A DNA stretch of 18,494 nucleotides from positions 1 through 18,494 of the forward strand of contig CAKOSE010000018.1 of assembly GCA_934102055.1 (NCBI GenBank), written 5' to 3'. Position numbers and translations under genes: made by a program. This document shows positions 1-6,783 of the stretch, in pieces. The notes under the pieces are model-generated. The model did no database searches. It worked only from the letters and a program-made list of their open reading frames with translations, and was not told where the DNA came from. Positions within the stretch are counted from its first letter, which is position 1, and each line of letters begins with the position of its first letter. Source of the DNA: an uncultured Bacilli bacterium. Lineage in GTDB: Bacteria; Bacillota_I; Bacilli_A; RF39; UBA660.

Positions 1-35
1 CTCCTGTAAATTACAGGCTACAATCCTCTAATTAG
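1..35 (+). CDS. IS3-family transposase (OrfB), C-terminal tail only
   Basis: Partial at the 5' side: the gene enters from outside the window. From position 3 the frame reads PVNYRLQSSN and then TAG at 33-35. The P-V-x-Y-R signature is the usual end of the integrase-core OrfB of IS3-family elements (typically S-P-V-x-Y-R close to the stop). It lies 15 bases before a 25-base terminal inverted repeat, as expected for the 3' end of such an element. The DDE catalytic residues would be outside the window, so activity cannot be judged. The gene is convergent with the giant gene at 80-4267. Only about eleven codons are visible, so the call rests on the motif plus the adjacent repeat. Confidence 0.6.
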   Translation, partial: PVNYRLQSSN

Positions 36-75
36 AAACTATTTATAAACTGTCCAACTTTTGGGGTTCAGTTCA
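1..75 (+). mobile_element. Right end of an IS3-family insertion sequence
   Basis: Positions 51-75 read outward-in as TGAACTGAACCCCAAAAG and on to TTGGACA. This has the form of IS3-family terminal repeats, which begin TG, carry a C-run and an AAAAGTTGGACA-type core, and end in CA on the top strand (74-75). Together with the OrfB tail at 1-35 this marks the right end of the element, so the rest lies to the left of the window. The host sequence resumes at 76. A 3-4 base target duplication would fall at about 76-79 but cannot be confirmed without the left end. The motif CCTGTAAATTACAGG (3-17) is a perfect 7-bp inverted repeat inside the transposase tail and is probably incidental. Confidence 0.65.
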
Positions 76-79
76 TAAG

Positions 80-3000
80 TCATCGTTTTATAGTTTCAGT
101 ATTTATTTGTGAAATCTCCATAGATTTTAAATATTCTTTTAAAGTTTGAACCATTTTTTGATATCCTGCTTCACTCATATTATTTGAAACAAAATTATCA
201 TGCAAATACAATCCTCTTCTTTCAGCTAGATGATTATCTCCAAAATCCCATATTTGGTAAGTTGATTGAAATTCTGAAAAACTTTTTCCATCCACAGCCT
301 TAACAAAACTTTTAGCAGCATCAATGAATGAACCACCATTTTGAAGAATCCAATTTTCGATTCCAACTCCACCTAAACCACCTTGAGGTAATTCACCCCG
401 ATTAGGTTTATATACTTCGGCTTTTTTTAGCACTTGTTTAGCTAATAATATATTAGCAACAACATATTTGTATTTTTCAGGATCATTTCTTTGAATAGTA
501 GCAAGTCTATCTTGTAATGCCATATCAGTAGAATATGATACTTTATCTGTTTTTTCAGTAAATGTAATATCAATATCTACACTCATATCTGTATCTATTT
601 GAACATTCTTTAATCTAAAGTCCCCAGTTCCAGTTAATGTAGAAGAGCTGGCATGACCAAGATTTCTTAATATAGTTTGTTTTAGTTCATTTAATCTTGT
701 AGAATTTGCTAATATAGTTTTATCTAATCTCATCATAAAATCAAAATCTCCATCACCAGGTTTATTTGTTCCTCTTCCTGTTGAACCTGTATCAATCAAT
801 TCTACAAATCCCTCGGTTAAATCTCCGTCAATATTTGTTTTTAAATGCAATCCTAAATCTTCAAGAGATTTTTCAATAATATTATTGATTTTTTCTCTTT
901 TAACTTGAACTTCATAATTGTTTTGTTCTATTTGTTGTGCAAAGTATTCTGTTTCTTCTGTAATTAGATTTTCAGAGAAAGTATAATTATTCTCATCAAA
1001 ATATGATAAACCACTCATTTTAGTTCTTAATTCATCATAATCTTTTGGAGTAAATACAATTTTTCCTTCGTTATTAGCTACTGGGATATAGAAGCCATTC
1101 ATAGCAATTTCCAATCCTACTCGTGGATCATAATGATCCATAACAATATAATTTATTTCACTAGAAGCAAATCCTGTCCTAATTCCATAATGTCCTTGTC
1201 CTAAAAACCCTGTATAGAATACTTCCATTTTAGACATATCTCTTTTTGCTTCCAATGTTTCAGTACTTGTTCTAGTAGTTATAAATCTATCATCATTTTT
1301 TAATACAAACCAAATTGGTCCATAACTTGAAGCAACAGTTGCATCCATTTTCTCACTTATTGTTCCTTCTGAACTCATTATCATTGAAATATCTGTATCA
1401 AGTGGAGTAGCATCACTATCAGCACTCGATCCCAAATACTCTTTTGAAACACTACCATTTTGTAAAATATTTCTTAAATATGAAATACCTCCAATTCCTT
1501 TTATAAAATCTCCTTGTTCTAATATCATATCTGAACTTGATGCTTTTCTATTTTGTGAATCAGCAGTATTAACTTTTCTTTCAATATATTCTTTCGCCTG
1601 TTCTAATGTGTCAATACCAGTAAATCCACAAAACATTCTAATAACTCTATCAGCTAAATTATAATCTAATGTACCATCAGGAGATAATTTCTTTGAAAGT
1701 TCTAAAATATCTGTTAAAACATATCCAGTAGATTTGAATGTTTCATTACTCTTTTTAGCTTTCATCGTATTATTATATAAAGTTGCTAAATGACTACAAA
1801 AAGTAGTTAATTCTCTCATCTCAGCTTCTCCAAGTGAATCAAATTGAGTTTGACCTGATCTTATACTTTCATATAAATTAGAACCAAATTCTATATTTTT
1901 TAAATATGCACTAACAGATCTATTATTAGATCCAAATGAAGATTTAATCAAATCAGAGAATACAATCCCTTTTTTTCTCATTGTTGATGATTCTTTTAAT
2001 ACTGGTGATATCATTGAACTTTCAAAATCAAACCCTTGAAAATCAGGATGTAATATTTCAAAACAAGAATATACTTTTCCAACAGTAGGGATATTATTTC
2101 TAATAAACACATCTTCAATTTTACTTAAACTTTCTAAAGGATTATTTGACTTCAATATTTGAGTAGCAAGTTCTTTTCTAAATGTAAATATTTCACTTGA
2201 ATTTGATAACGAAAGTCTTGATAAAACTTTTGAAACATATTCTATTTTTTCTACATCAATATTAGTTTCAAATTCCATAACATATTCTTTAAACGATTTT
2301 TGAAGTTCTACATCTTGTATTTTAGAATACGCTGATATAACTTTCATACGATTGTAGTTTCCAGTTTTAAAATTTTCAGAATCATTAAATAGCGGAATAA
2401 TCCAAGACATATCCCCCGGAAAAGCACATGCTATGTTTGTATTTTCAAATATATTTAATAATTCAGGATTATCATAAAAATCTTTTAATGTAAATTCTCT
2501 ATTATAGAATTTATCTTTTATTTCTTGAGGTGCATTTTCATCTAAAAACATAGATGGATATTTTTCAATTAAATTCTTAGGAATATGTGTAGGATAAGTC
2601 AATCCTTTTTCAATAATAAGTTTTATTAAAGTTTCATTAATTCTGCTTTGAATTTGCTCTATATCATCATTAATTGAAAACTTTATTTCATATTGATTGT
2701 AACCTGACATTTCTCTATTGAAAACAATATCTAAAACATCACTATATTCAGTAATAAAATTCATAACTCCCTTAAAATCAATTTTATTGCCAAGAAATTT
2801 ATAAATATTCTCATATTCAAATAATGCATTACTACCTTCGACCTGTATTTCTATATCTTTTAAACATGAACTCAAATCCTTTCCATTTAAGAATTGAATA
2901 TATTCTGGATGTTCTAATAATAGTTGAGGAGTAATAGATTTTGTATAAAACATTTTTTGTAAATCTTCTGGTGCTTCTTCTGAAATAAATAACTCTGTAT

Positions 3001-4267
3001 TTCTAGTTCTGAATTCTCCTGTCATATCTCTATAATCTGGAGCTTTATCAGCATAATTCCAATCACTAGGCCCATATATTATCATTCTTTTCATTGCTTC
3101 ATAGAACTCATCTTTAGTATATGTTCTATCAATATAATTACCATTTTCATCTATATTCTTTTTCGTATGGATTGTTTTATTAGAATCATGCTCTTGTCCC
3201 GAATAATGTAAATACATATCATACATCAGTTTTAACATTTCACAATTATTTTTTGTGAAGAAATGACCACATTCATTATCAAAATCAACAATATTTTTTA
3301 ATCCATATGTACCAACAAAAGATAAAACATCATGGTTTAATAAATCTGAAAATGGAATAGGCATATTAAAAACATAGTCTTGAGGCAAAGATTTTAATTC
3401 TTCTATTACAGGTGTTGCATTATATTCATTAAATATTTTCAAATATTCTTCCATTGATGAATACTTAAATATTTCTTTGTATTGTTCATCTGTTAGTTCA
3501 ATAGGTGATTTGTTATCTCCATATTTTCTATAAGTGTTACTTAATATATCATCAGTAAATTGTTTTAAATAATTATGTTTTTCCTCCTCGGAAGAAATAT
3601 TAGAAATAGTATCAATAAATGTATATATATCATTATTTTCTATTAGTAAAGGCAATAATGTACCATAATTATTCATAAATTCTTTTAACGAACTATCTGT
3701 AATATTATTTTTATTATTCTCATCATTTAATAAACAATAGCTTAAATCTTTGTCTTTAAATAATTCCCAATTACTAACGATTTCTGTTAAACTAACTTTA
3801 CCATCATTAAAGTTGCTTTTCATATTTGTTAATCTGCTTTTACTATAATCATATGTTTCATAATTTTCAATTATAGGTATTTCAAACAATCTATCAGAAT
3901 ATATTTCAGCCATTTTAGGTGAATAATCACTTGGTTTTATTTTATTCTTTACTAGTTCATACAAAGCATGATTAATAACTTCTGTTTGTGAATCAATAGA
4001 CATTAATATATCTCTAAAACTAATGTTATTATCATATATTCTTTTATTAATTAACCCCCAATCTAAATCTTTACATTTATCTATACCAAACTTTTCTACA
4101 ATTTTTCTATCAGATTCTATAATGCAAGAAGTTGGTATTTTATCATCTAATTGATATTCAATAAACTCATTAAAAGATAAAGTACAATTATATACTTTAT
4201 CTAAGATATATTTTGGAACTTTTAGTCTTTTTCCAAATATTTGTCTTCTTTGATATTTATAATCCAT
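80..4267 (-). CDS. Giant uncharacterised protein with C-terminal nucleotidyltransferase-fold domain
   Basis: 1395 residues, no signal peptide or clear membrane segment, so probably cytosolic. The C-terminal part carries a polymerase-beta-type nucleotidyltransferase signature: G1161-S-T-G-R-G-T, then D1174-F-D1176 as the metal-binding pair, and V-D1231-I-D1233 as the third carboxylate. A helical stretch with a Gly-rich turn (about 1275-1310, LAKQVLKKAEVY then GGLGGVG) resembles the second domain of class I CCA-adding enzymes, OAS and CD-NTases. Substrate and product are unknown. Residues about 900-1095 form a dense block (GPIW at 983, YGIRTGFASSEIN, GLEIAMNGFYIPV near 1050) that I do not recognise. 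The N-terminal half is helical, with two copies of an F-[IL]-x-E-x-AP-x-[DE] motif near 425 and 573. The start is well supported by AGGTGAT (4273-4279), 5 bases from ATG. The stop TGA lies 4 bases from an IS3 end. No CBASS-type partner genes are adjacent. Confidence 0.75.
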   Translation of the reverse strand: MDYKYQRRQIFGKRLKVPKYILDKVYNCTLSFNEFIEYQLDDKIPTSCIIESDRKIVEKFGIDKCKDLDWGLINKRIYDNNISFRDILMSIDSQTEVINHALYELVKNKIKPSDYSPKMAEIYSDRLFEIPIIENYETYDYSKSRLTNMKSNFNDGKVSLTEIVSNWELFKDKDLSYCLLNDENNKNNITDSSLKEFMNNYGTLLPLLIENNDIYTFIDTISNISSEEEKHNYLKQFTDDILSNTYRKYGDNKSPIELTDEQYKEIFKYSSMEEYLKIFNEYNATPVIEELKSLPQDYVFNMPIPFSDLLNHDVLSFVGTYGLKNIVDFDNECGHFFTKNNCEMLKLMYDMYLHYSGQEHDSNKTIHTKKNIDENGNYIDRTYTKDEFYEAMKRMIIYGPSDWNYADKAPDYRDMTGEFRTRNTELFISEEAPEDLQKMFYTKSITPQLLLEHPEYIQFLNGKDLSSCLKDIEIQVEGSNALFEYENIYKFLGNKIDFKGVMNFITEYSDVLDIVFNREMSGYNQYEIKFSINDDIEQIQSRINETLIKLIIEKGLTYPTHIPKNLIEKYPSMFLDENAPQEIKDKFYNREFTLKDFYDNPELLNIFENTNIACAFPGDMSWIIPLFNDSENFKTGNYNRMKVISAYSKIQDVELQKSFKEYVMEFETNIDVEKIEYVSKVLSRLSLSNSSEIFTFRKELATQILKSNNPLESLSKIEDVFIRNNIPTVGKVYSCFEILHPDFQGFDFESSMISPVLKESSTMRKKGIVFSDLIKSSFGSNNRSVSAYLKNIEFGSNLYESIRSGQTQFDSLGEAEMRELTTFCSHLATLYNNTMKAKKSNETFKSTGYVLTDILELSKKLSPDGTLDYNLADRVIRMFCGFTGIDTLEQAKEYIERKVNTADSQNRKASSSDMILEQGDFIKGIGGISYLRNILQNGSVSKEYLGSSADSDATPLDTDISMIMSSEGTISEKMDATVASSYGPIWFVLKNDDRFITTRTSTETLEAKRDMSKMEVFYTGFLGQGHYGIRTGFASSEINYIVMDHYDPRVGLEIAMNGFYIPVANNEGKIVFTPKDYDELRTKMSGLSYFDENNYTFSENLITEETEYFAQQIEQNNYEVQVKREKINNIIEKSLEDLGLHLKTNIDGDLTEGFVELIDTGSTGRGTNKPGDGDFDFMMRLDKTILANSTRLNELKQTILRNLGHASSSTLTGTGDFRLKNVQIDTDMSVDIDITFTEKTDKVSYSTDMALQDRLATIQRNDPEKYKYVVANILLAKQVLKKAEVYKPNRGELPQGGLGGVGIENWILQNGGSFIDAAKSFVKAVDGKSFSEFQSTYQIWDFGDNHLAERRGLYLHDNFVSNNMSEAGYQKMVQTLKEYLKSMEISQINTETIKR

Positions 4268-4292
4268 CTATTATCACCTACAATACCATTTT

Positions 4293-4320
4293 ATCATATA
4301 ATTCGACCAAATGGGCACAA
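4293..4320 (-). promoter_or_regulatory. Probable promoter of the giant gene
   Basis: Read on the minus strand: TTGTGC (4315-4320), 16 bases, TATGAT (4293-4298). This puts the start of transcription about 15 bases before the Shine-Dalgarno AGGTGAT. The -10 is good and the -35 moderate. Confidence 0.5.
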
Positions 4321-4348
4321 TTAATAAAAATTCACATTAATAAAAATT
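4321..4348. repeat. Two 12-bp direct repeats upstream of the giant gene promoter
   Basis: TTAATAAAAATT occurs at 4321-4332 and again at 4337-4348, separated by CACA. The 16-bp period lies immediately upstream of the predicted -35 box. It could be an UP-element-like AT tract or a regulator site, or simply chance in AT-rich DNA. Confidence 0.4.
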
Positions 4349-4429
4349 TAAATAAAAAGTATTTGTATTTAAATAAAATTGTAGTAAAACGTATATAGAA
4401 ATTGATACAAATTATATTAATTCCTAATT

Positions 4430-4464
4430 GTGATAGTTAAGTTGTAAATAACTTAACCAATCAC
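4430..4464. other. Stem-loop in the intergenic region between the giant gene and the ygjV-like gene
   Basis: GTTAAGTT (4436-4443) pairs perfectly with AACTTAAC (4450-4457) around a 6-base loop. GTGAT (4430-4434) extends the stem with ATCAC (4460-4464) across a small internal bulge, giving about 13 pairs. Neither strand has a T-run directly after it, so it is not an obvious terminator. The remainder of 4268-4539 contains the promoter, the direct repeats and one further hairpin, and no convincing gene. Confidence 0.5.
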
Positions 4465-4469
4465 TTCAT

Positions 4470-4510
4470 TTAAAATCAACTTACAAGCTTAATAGTTTGT
4501 AAGTTTTTAT
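4470..4510. terminator. Probable terminator downstream of the ygjV-like gene
   Basis: AACTTACAA (4478-4486) pairs with TTGTAAGTT (4497-4505), a perfect 9-bp stem with a 10-base loop. It lies about 35 bases past the stop of the minus-strand ygjV-like gene. On the minus strand the stem is followed by GATTTTAAA, a weak U-tract. On the plus strand it is followed by TTTATTTTAT, so the structure may work in both directions. Confidence 0.5.
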
Positions 4511-4539
4511 TTTATACACCGATTCACTCTAAAGCATTT

Positions 4540-5046
4540 TTATTTAGCTTTATGCTTAAAATTATAATAAGCAATATATGTAGAAACAAGAGAAATAATA
4601 TTAGAAATAATACCAACAATTGAAAAAATAAATATATTATAAATTAGCCAAAGAAAATAACATAAAAAAGCAATAAATTTAACCTTTATTTCATTACCAT
4701 TCCAAACGCCAATCATATATATAATCGCTGCAAAACAAGGAAACAACGAAATAATTCCATCATATGAAAGTATTCCCAAAGCTAAATATAAAAAAATAAA
4801 AACAAATAGAAAACAAATATTATTTAGATTTCTATACTTATCTTTTTCAATAATAAATATATTTCTTATAAAAGCTATCACTTTTGTCAAAAAACCACTA
4901 TATGCTCCTAAAAACAAATAATGAATCATATCACAAACATTTGCAATACACATACTTTTAAAAATCTTCTTTTTAGTATCCAAGTGATATGAAACTAACG
5001 TAATCACAAGAGCACCTAATCCTATTACTTGAGATAAAATATACAT
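4540..5046 (-). CDS. YgjV-family integral membrane protein
   Basis: 168 residues, almost wholly hydrophobic, with about five or six membrane segments separated by short Lys/Asn-rich loops. The start (SQVIGLGALVITLVSYHLDTKK) and the central YLFLGAYSGFLTK segment match my memory of the bacterial YgjV inner-membrane family. In that family a Gly-rich first helix is followed by a conserved short positively charged loop. The molecular function of the family is not established. The ATG at 5046 has only a weak upstream GGTG rather than a full Shine-Dalgarno, and the gene begins 24 bases after the 93-codon gene, so translation may depend on co-transcription with the upstream small genes. The family call is by pattern memory. 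Confidence 0.65.
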   Translation of the reverse strand: MYILSQVIGLGALVITLVSYHLDTKKKIFKSMCIANVCDMIHYLFLGAYSGFLTKVIAFIRNIFIIEKDKYRNLNNICFLFVFIFLYLALGILSYDGIISLFPCFAAIIYMIGVWNGNEIKVKFIAFLCYFLWLIYNIFIFSIVGIISNIISLVSTYIAYYNFKHKAK

Positions 5047-5070
5047 TATTTAACACCAAATTTCTTTATT

Positions 5071-5352
5071 TTATTTTTTTTCCTTTCGAAGCAATTTATC
5101 ATCACTATCTTTTATATATATCATACTTTGAGACAACCTAATTATAGCATCCTTATCAAATTTTTGTTTAACTTTAATGCCCTGCTCTTCTAACTTTTTA
5201 AAAGTATCTATAGAAACAGCTAATACTTTATTCATATCAACATCAATCAGTTGCAATATAGTAAATTCAGTTTTATTAGGTAACAATTTGATCTTATCAA
5301 TAAGTAAGTTAATTATGCCATCCTCATTTGTTACATCATGTATCACTTGCAA
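5071..5352 (-). CDS. Uncharacterised 93-residue protein, TTG start
   Basis: I do not recognise this protein. It is soluble, with a mixed alpha/beta-looking pattern, a central LLPNKTEFTILQLI segment and a Lys-rich C-terminus (LLRKEKK). The start is TTG at 5350-5352, preceded by AGAGG at a 7-base spacing. An in-frame stop lies a few codons upstream and the only alternative is a GTG two codons in, so TTG is favoured. It follows the 51-codon gene by 30 bases and precedes the ygjV-like gene by 24, all on the same strand, suggesting one transcript. The FTxxxL pattern after a Pro faintly recalls small DUF1413-type proteins, but this is not strong enough to assign. Confidence 0.5.
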   Translation of the reverse strand: MQVIHDVTNEDGIINLLIDKIKLLPNKTEFTILQLIDVDMNKVLAVSIDTFKKLEEQGIKVKQKFDKDAIIRLSQSMIYIKDSDDKLLRKEKK

Positions 5353-5382
5353 AACTAAACCTCTTTTAAGTTTATTGATAAA

Positions 5383-5538
5383 TTATTTGATAAAAAAAAT
5401 ACACTCTTTCAGATTATGTAAAATATCATGATAATACTTTAACCGATTATATTCTTCTTTTGTAAGAATAATTTTATCATTTGCTTCATTTAAGTTTTCT
5501 CCTCTAAAAAACTGTTCTTCCTTCTCTACTTTTGACAC
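5383..5538 (-). CDS. Small uncharacterised protein (51 residues), GTG start
   Basis: Reading the minus strand from GTG at 5536-5538 gives 51 sense codons to TAA at 5383-5385. The product is charged: it begins SKVEKEEQFFRGENL, continues with KIILTKEEYNRLKYYHDIL and ends CIFFIK. The ILTKEEYxRL pattern with a following helix is the composition expected of a small genuine protein rather than random AT-rich translation. TGAGGG lies 2-3 bases before the start and GGAAGG a further 10 bases back, so the exact start is uncertain. Together with the 93-codon gene it could form a small two-gene unit, for example an antitoxin/toxin-like or phage-derived pair, but nothing in either sequence identifies a toxin. 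Function unknown. Confidence 0.45.
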   Translation of the reverse strand: MSKVEKEEQFFRGENLNEANDKIILTKEEYNRLKYYHDILHNLKECIFFIK

Positions 5539-5648
5539 GAACCCTCACTACCTTCCACACATATTTTAACATACAAACAATAAAACAAAAAACAAAATTC
5601 TACACATTATTACAAAATAAAGTAAAATTATTAAAAATCAACTAGTTT

Positions 5649-5679
5649 TATAATGTATAATATTACATAAAGGAAGGTG
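5649..5679 (+). promoter_or_regulatory. -10 region and ribosome site of the GNAT gene
   Basis: Two overlapping-range -10 candidates, TATAAT at 5649-5654 and TATAAT at 5656-5661, lie 24-36 bases before the ATG at 5685. No good -35 accompanies either. AGGAAGGTG at 5671-5679 is a strong Shine-Dalgarno 5 bases from the ATG. Confidence 0.45.
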
Positions 5680-5684
5680 TATTC

Positions 5685-6230
5685 ATGAATTATAACTTAA
5701 AACCAAATACAAAAAAAATACTAGATCAAAATAACATAGAATTCATAAAAGCTAATATTCTCGATTTAGATAAAATAATAAATTTATTCAAAGAAAGAAC
5801 AGTCTGGTTTAAAGAAAATCAAATAAATCAATGGTCTAAGTATCTAGAACATCATCCCAAAAAAGAATTTGAATATGTTCTAAGAAACGGATATTACTTT
5901 ATCCTAAAAGAAAACCATAATATAATCGCTGGCTTTGAAATATCAACTGATAGTAAATACTGGAATGATAAAACAACTAATGCTTACTACATTTACAAAT
6001 TAGTAACAAAAGTAAACTATAAAAAACTAGGAAATCTAATTTTTATGATATGTAAAGACATCGCTACAAATAATAATAAAAAATATTTAAGATTAGATTG
6101 TTTACAAAACAACAAAAAACTCAACTCAATATATGAAAAACACGGATTTGTATTAAAAGATACAGGAACACAAGATTACTATTCTTATTCATTAAGAGAA
6201 TATGATTTAAGTAATTTATATGAAAAATAA
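5685..6230 (+). CDS. GNAT-family N-acetyltransferase
   Basis: 181 residues, soluble. The C-terminal half has the GNAT order: a strand YYIYKLVTKVNYKKLG, where KKLGN takes the place of the acetyl-CoA pyrophosphate loop [RQ]xxGx[GA], then a helix LIFMICKDIA, then LRLDCLQNNKKLNSIYEKHGF. The last segment is the typical motif B (DC..N..L...Y.K.GF). The N-terminal part (DLDKIINLFKERTVWFKENQINQW) is the usual substrate-side helix region. The family transfers an acetyl group from acetyl-CoA to an amine; the substrate here cannot be read from the sequence. The pyrophosphate loop is degenerate, with Lys-Lys-Leu-Gly-Asn instead of Q/R-G-x-G. The gene is divergent from the small gene at 5383-5538 and apparently monocistronic. 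Confidence 0.8.
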   Translation: MNYNLKPNTKKILDQNNIEFIKANILDLDKIINLFKERTVWFKENQINQWSKYLEHHPKKEFEYVLRNGYYFILKENHNIIAGFEISTDSKYWNDKTTNAYYIYKLVTKVNYKKLGNLIFMICKDIATNNNKKYLRLDCLQNNKKLNSIYEKHGFVLKDTGTQDYYSYSLREYDLSNLYEK

Positions 6231-6354
6231 TTACTCAATCACCAGATTAAAATTAAAATTTTATAATGTCTATAACAAAAAAATCTAATTTTTAACAAAC
6301 AAAAGCCTATACTTACATCCACTCAATCAATAATTTCTATTAAAATTAAACGCA

Positions 6355-6384
6355 TTGACAATACCTTATTTATTCTTATATTAT
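6355..6384 (+). promoter_or_regulatory. Strong sigma-A-type promoter of the 61-residue membrane protein
   Basis: Perfect TTGACA at 6355-6360, then TATATT at 6377-6382 (16-base spacer) or TATTAT at 6379-6384 (18-base spacer). AAAGGAGGG at about 6391-6399 is a strong ribosome site for the ATG at 6408. The rest of 6231-6354 shows only AT-rich sequence with no gene. Confidence 0.7.
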
Positions 6385-6407
6385 AAAATAAAAGGAGGGA
6401 AACTTAT

Positions 6408-6593
6408 ATGGATAGTGTTAGTGCTTTTGGTATAGCTACATGTTTAACTATCATGTCTGAGTTAATTATAAAAGAAATTCTTAAAAAGAAGGATATTAAA
6501 GCTGCGAAAGCAATAGAAAAATATGGATTAGCTTTAGCTGGTTTATTTTTAATACTAGAAATAATTTGTTTATTTATAAATAGCTTTATCTAA
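6408..6593 (+). CDS. Small membrane protein (61 residues), unknown function
   Basis: Not recognised. Residues about 5-20 (SAFGIATCLTIMSELI) form a first amphipathic or membrane helix. A Lys-rich cytoplasmic-type linker follows (KEILKKKDIKAAKAIEKYG), then a strongly hydrophobic helix at about 41-60 (LALAGLFLILEIICLFI). A consensus ribosome site (AAAGGAGGG, 8 bases), a perfect -35 box and a strong terminator behind it show that it is a real, independently transcribed gene. The size and two-helix layout are compatible with a small holin-like or regulatory membrane peptide, but no family motif supports this. Confidence 0.65.
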   Translation: MDSVSAFGIATCLTIMSELIIKEILKKKDIKAAKAIEKYGLALAGLFLILEIICLFINSFI

Positions 6594-6667
6594 TTATTTA
6601 GTTAAACTATTACTCTAAAAATTAAATAATTTATATTAATTTCTAGTAAAAAGTATAACTTTCCTGC

Positions 6668-6714
6668 AAAATAAAGAATTAGACCTATTTTTATTGTGTC
6701 TAATTCTTTATTTT
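6668..6714. terminator. Strong terminator with a perfect 17-bp stem
   Basis: Positions 6668-6684 and 6698-6714 are perfectly complementary (core AAGAATTAGAC / GTCTAATTCTT) around a 13-base loop. The plus-strand right arm ends in TTTATTTT with more T-rich sequence after it. It terminates the small membrane protein gene and, being symmetrical with an A-run on the left, may also act on minus-strand transcripts. Confidence 0.8.
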
Positions 6715-6753
6715 ATCTTTCCATAACTAATCAAAACCACTTTCTTATAAGAT

Positions 6754-6783
6754 AAAAAAAGATATATAACCACCTTATATATC
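6754..6783 (-). terminator. Terminator of the PIG-L / XRE operon
   Basis: On the minus strand GATATATAA (6775-6783) pairs with TTATATATC (6761-6769) around the loop GGTGG, followed at once by seven T (6754-6760). The stem includes the TAA stop codon of the deacetylase gene. Confidence 0.8.

Noticed and set aside
3..17. Perfect 7-bp inverted repeat as a regulatory hairpin or IS end
   Set aside because: It lies inside the transposase C-terminal codons and away from the true terminal repeat at 51-75; probably incidental.
980..1560. ADP-ribosyltransferase domain in the middle block of the giant protein
   Set aside because: SSEIN and GLEIAMNGFYIPV superficially recall ART strands, but no coherent R/H, S-T-S/Y and E-x-E set in the right order could be made.
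4213..4398. Plus-strand frame of 61 codons over the start of the giant gene
   Set aside because: It overlaps the well-supported 5' end and promoter of the giant gene, is AT-rich low-complexity protein, and has no ribosome site.
5177..5431. Plus-strand frame of 84 codons
   Set aside because: It is antisense to both small minus-strand genes, has no ribosome site, and its composition is that expected of antisense translation.
80..5538. A CBASS-type anti-phage operon formed by the NTase protein and the neighbouring membrane protein as effector
   Set aside because: The ygjV-like protein is 272 bases upstream with a probable terminator in between. The giant gene has its own promoter, YgjV is not a known CBASS effector, and no Cap2/Cap3-type or nuclease gene is present.
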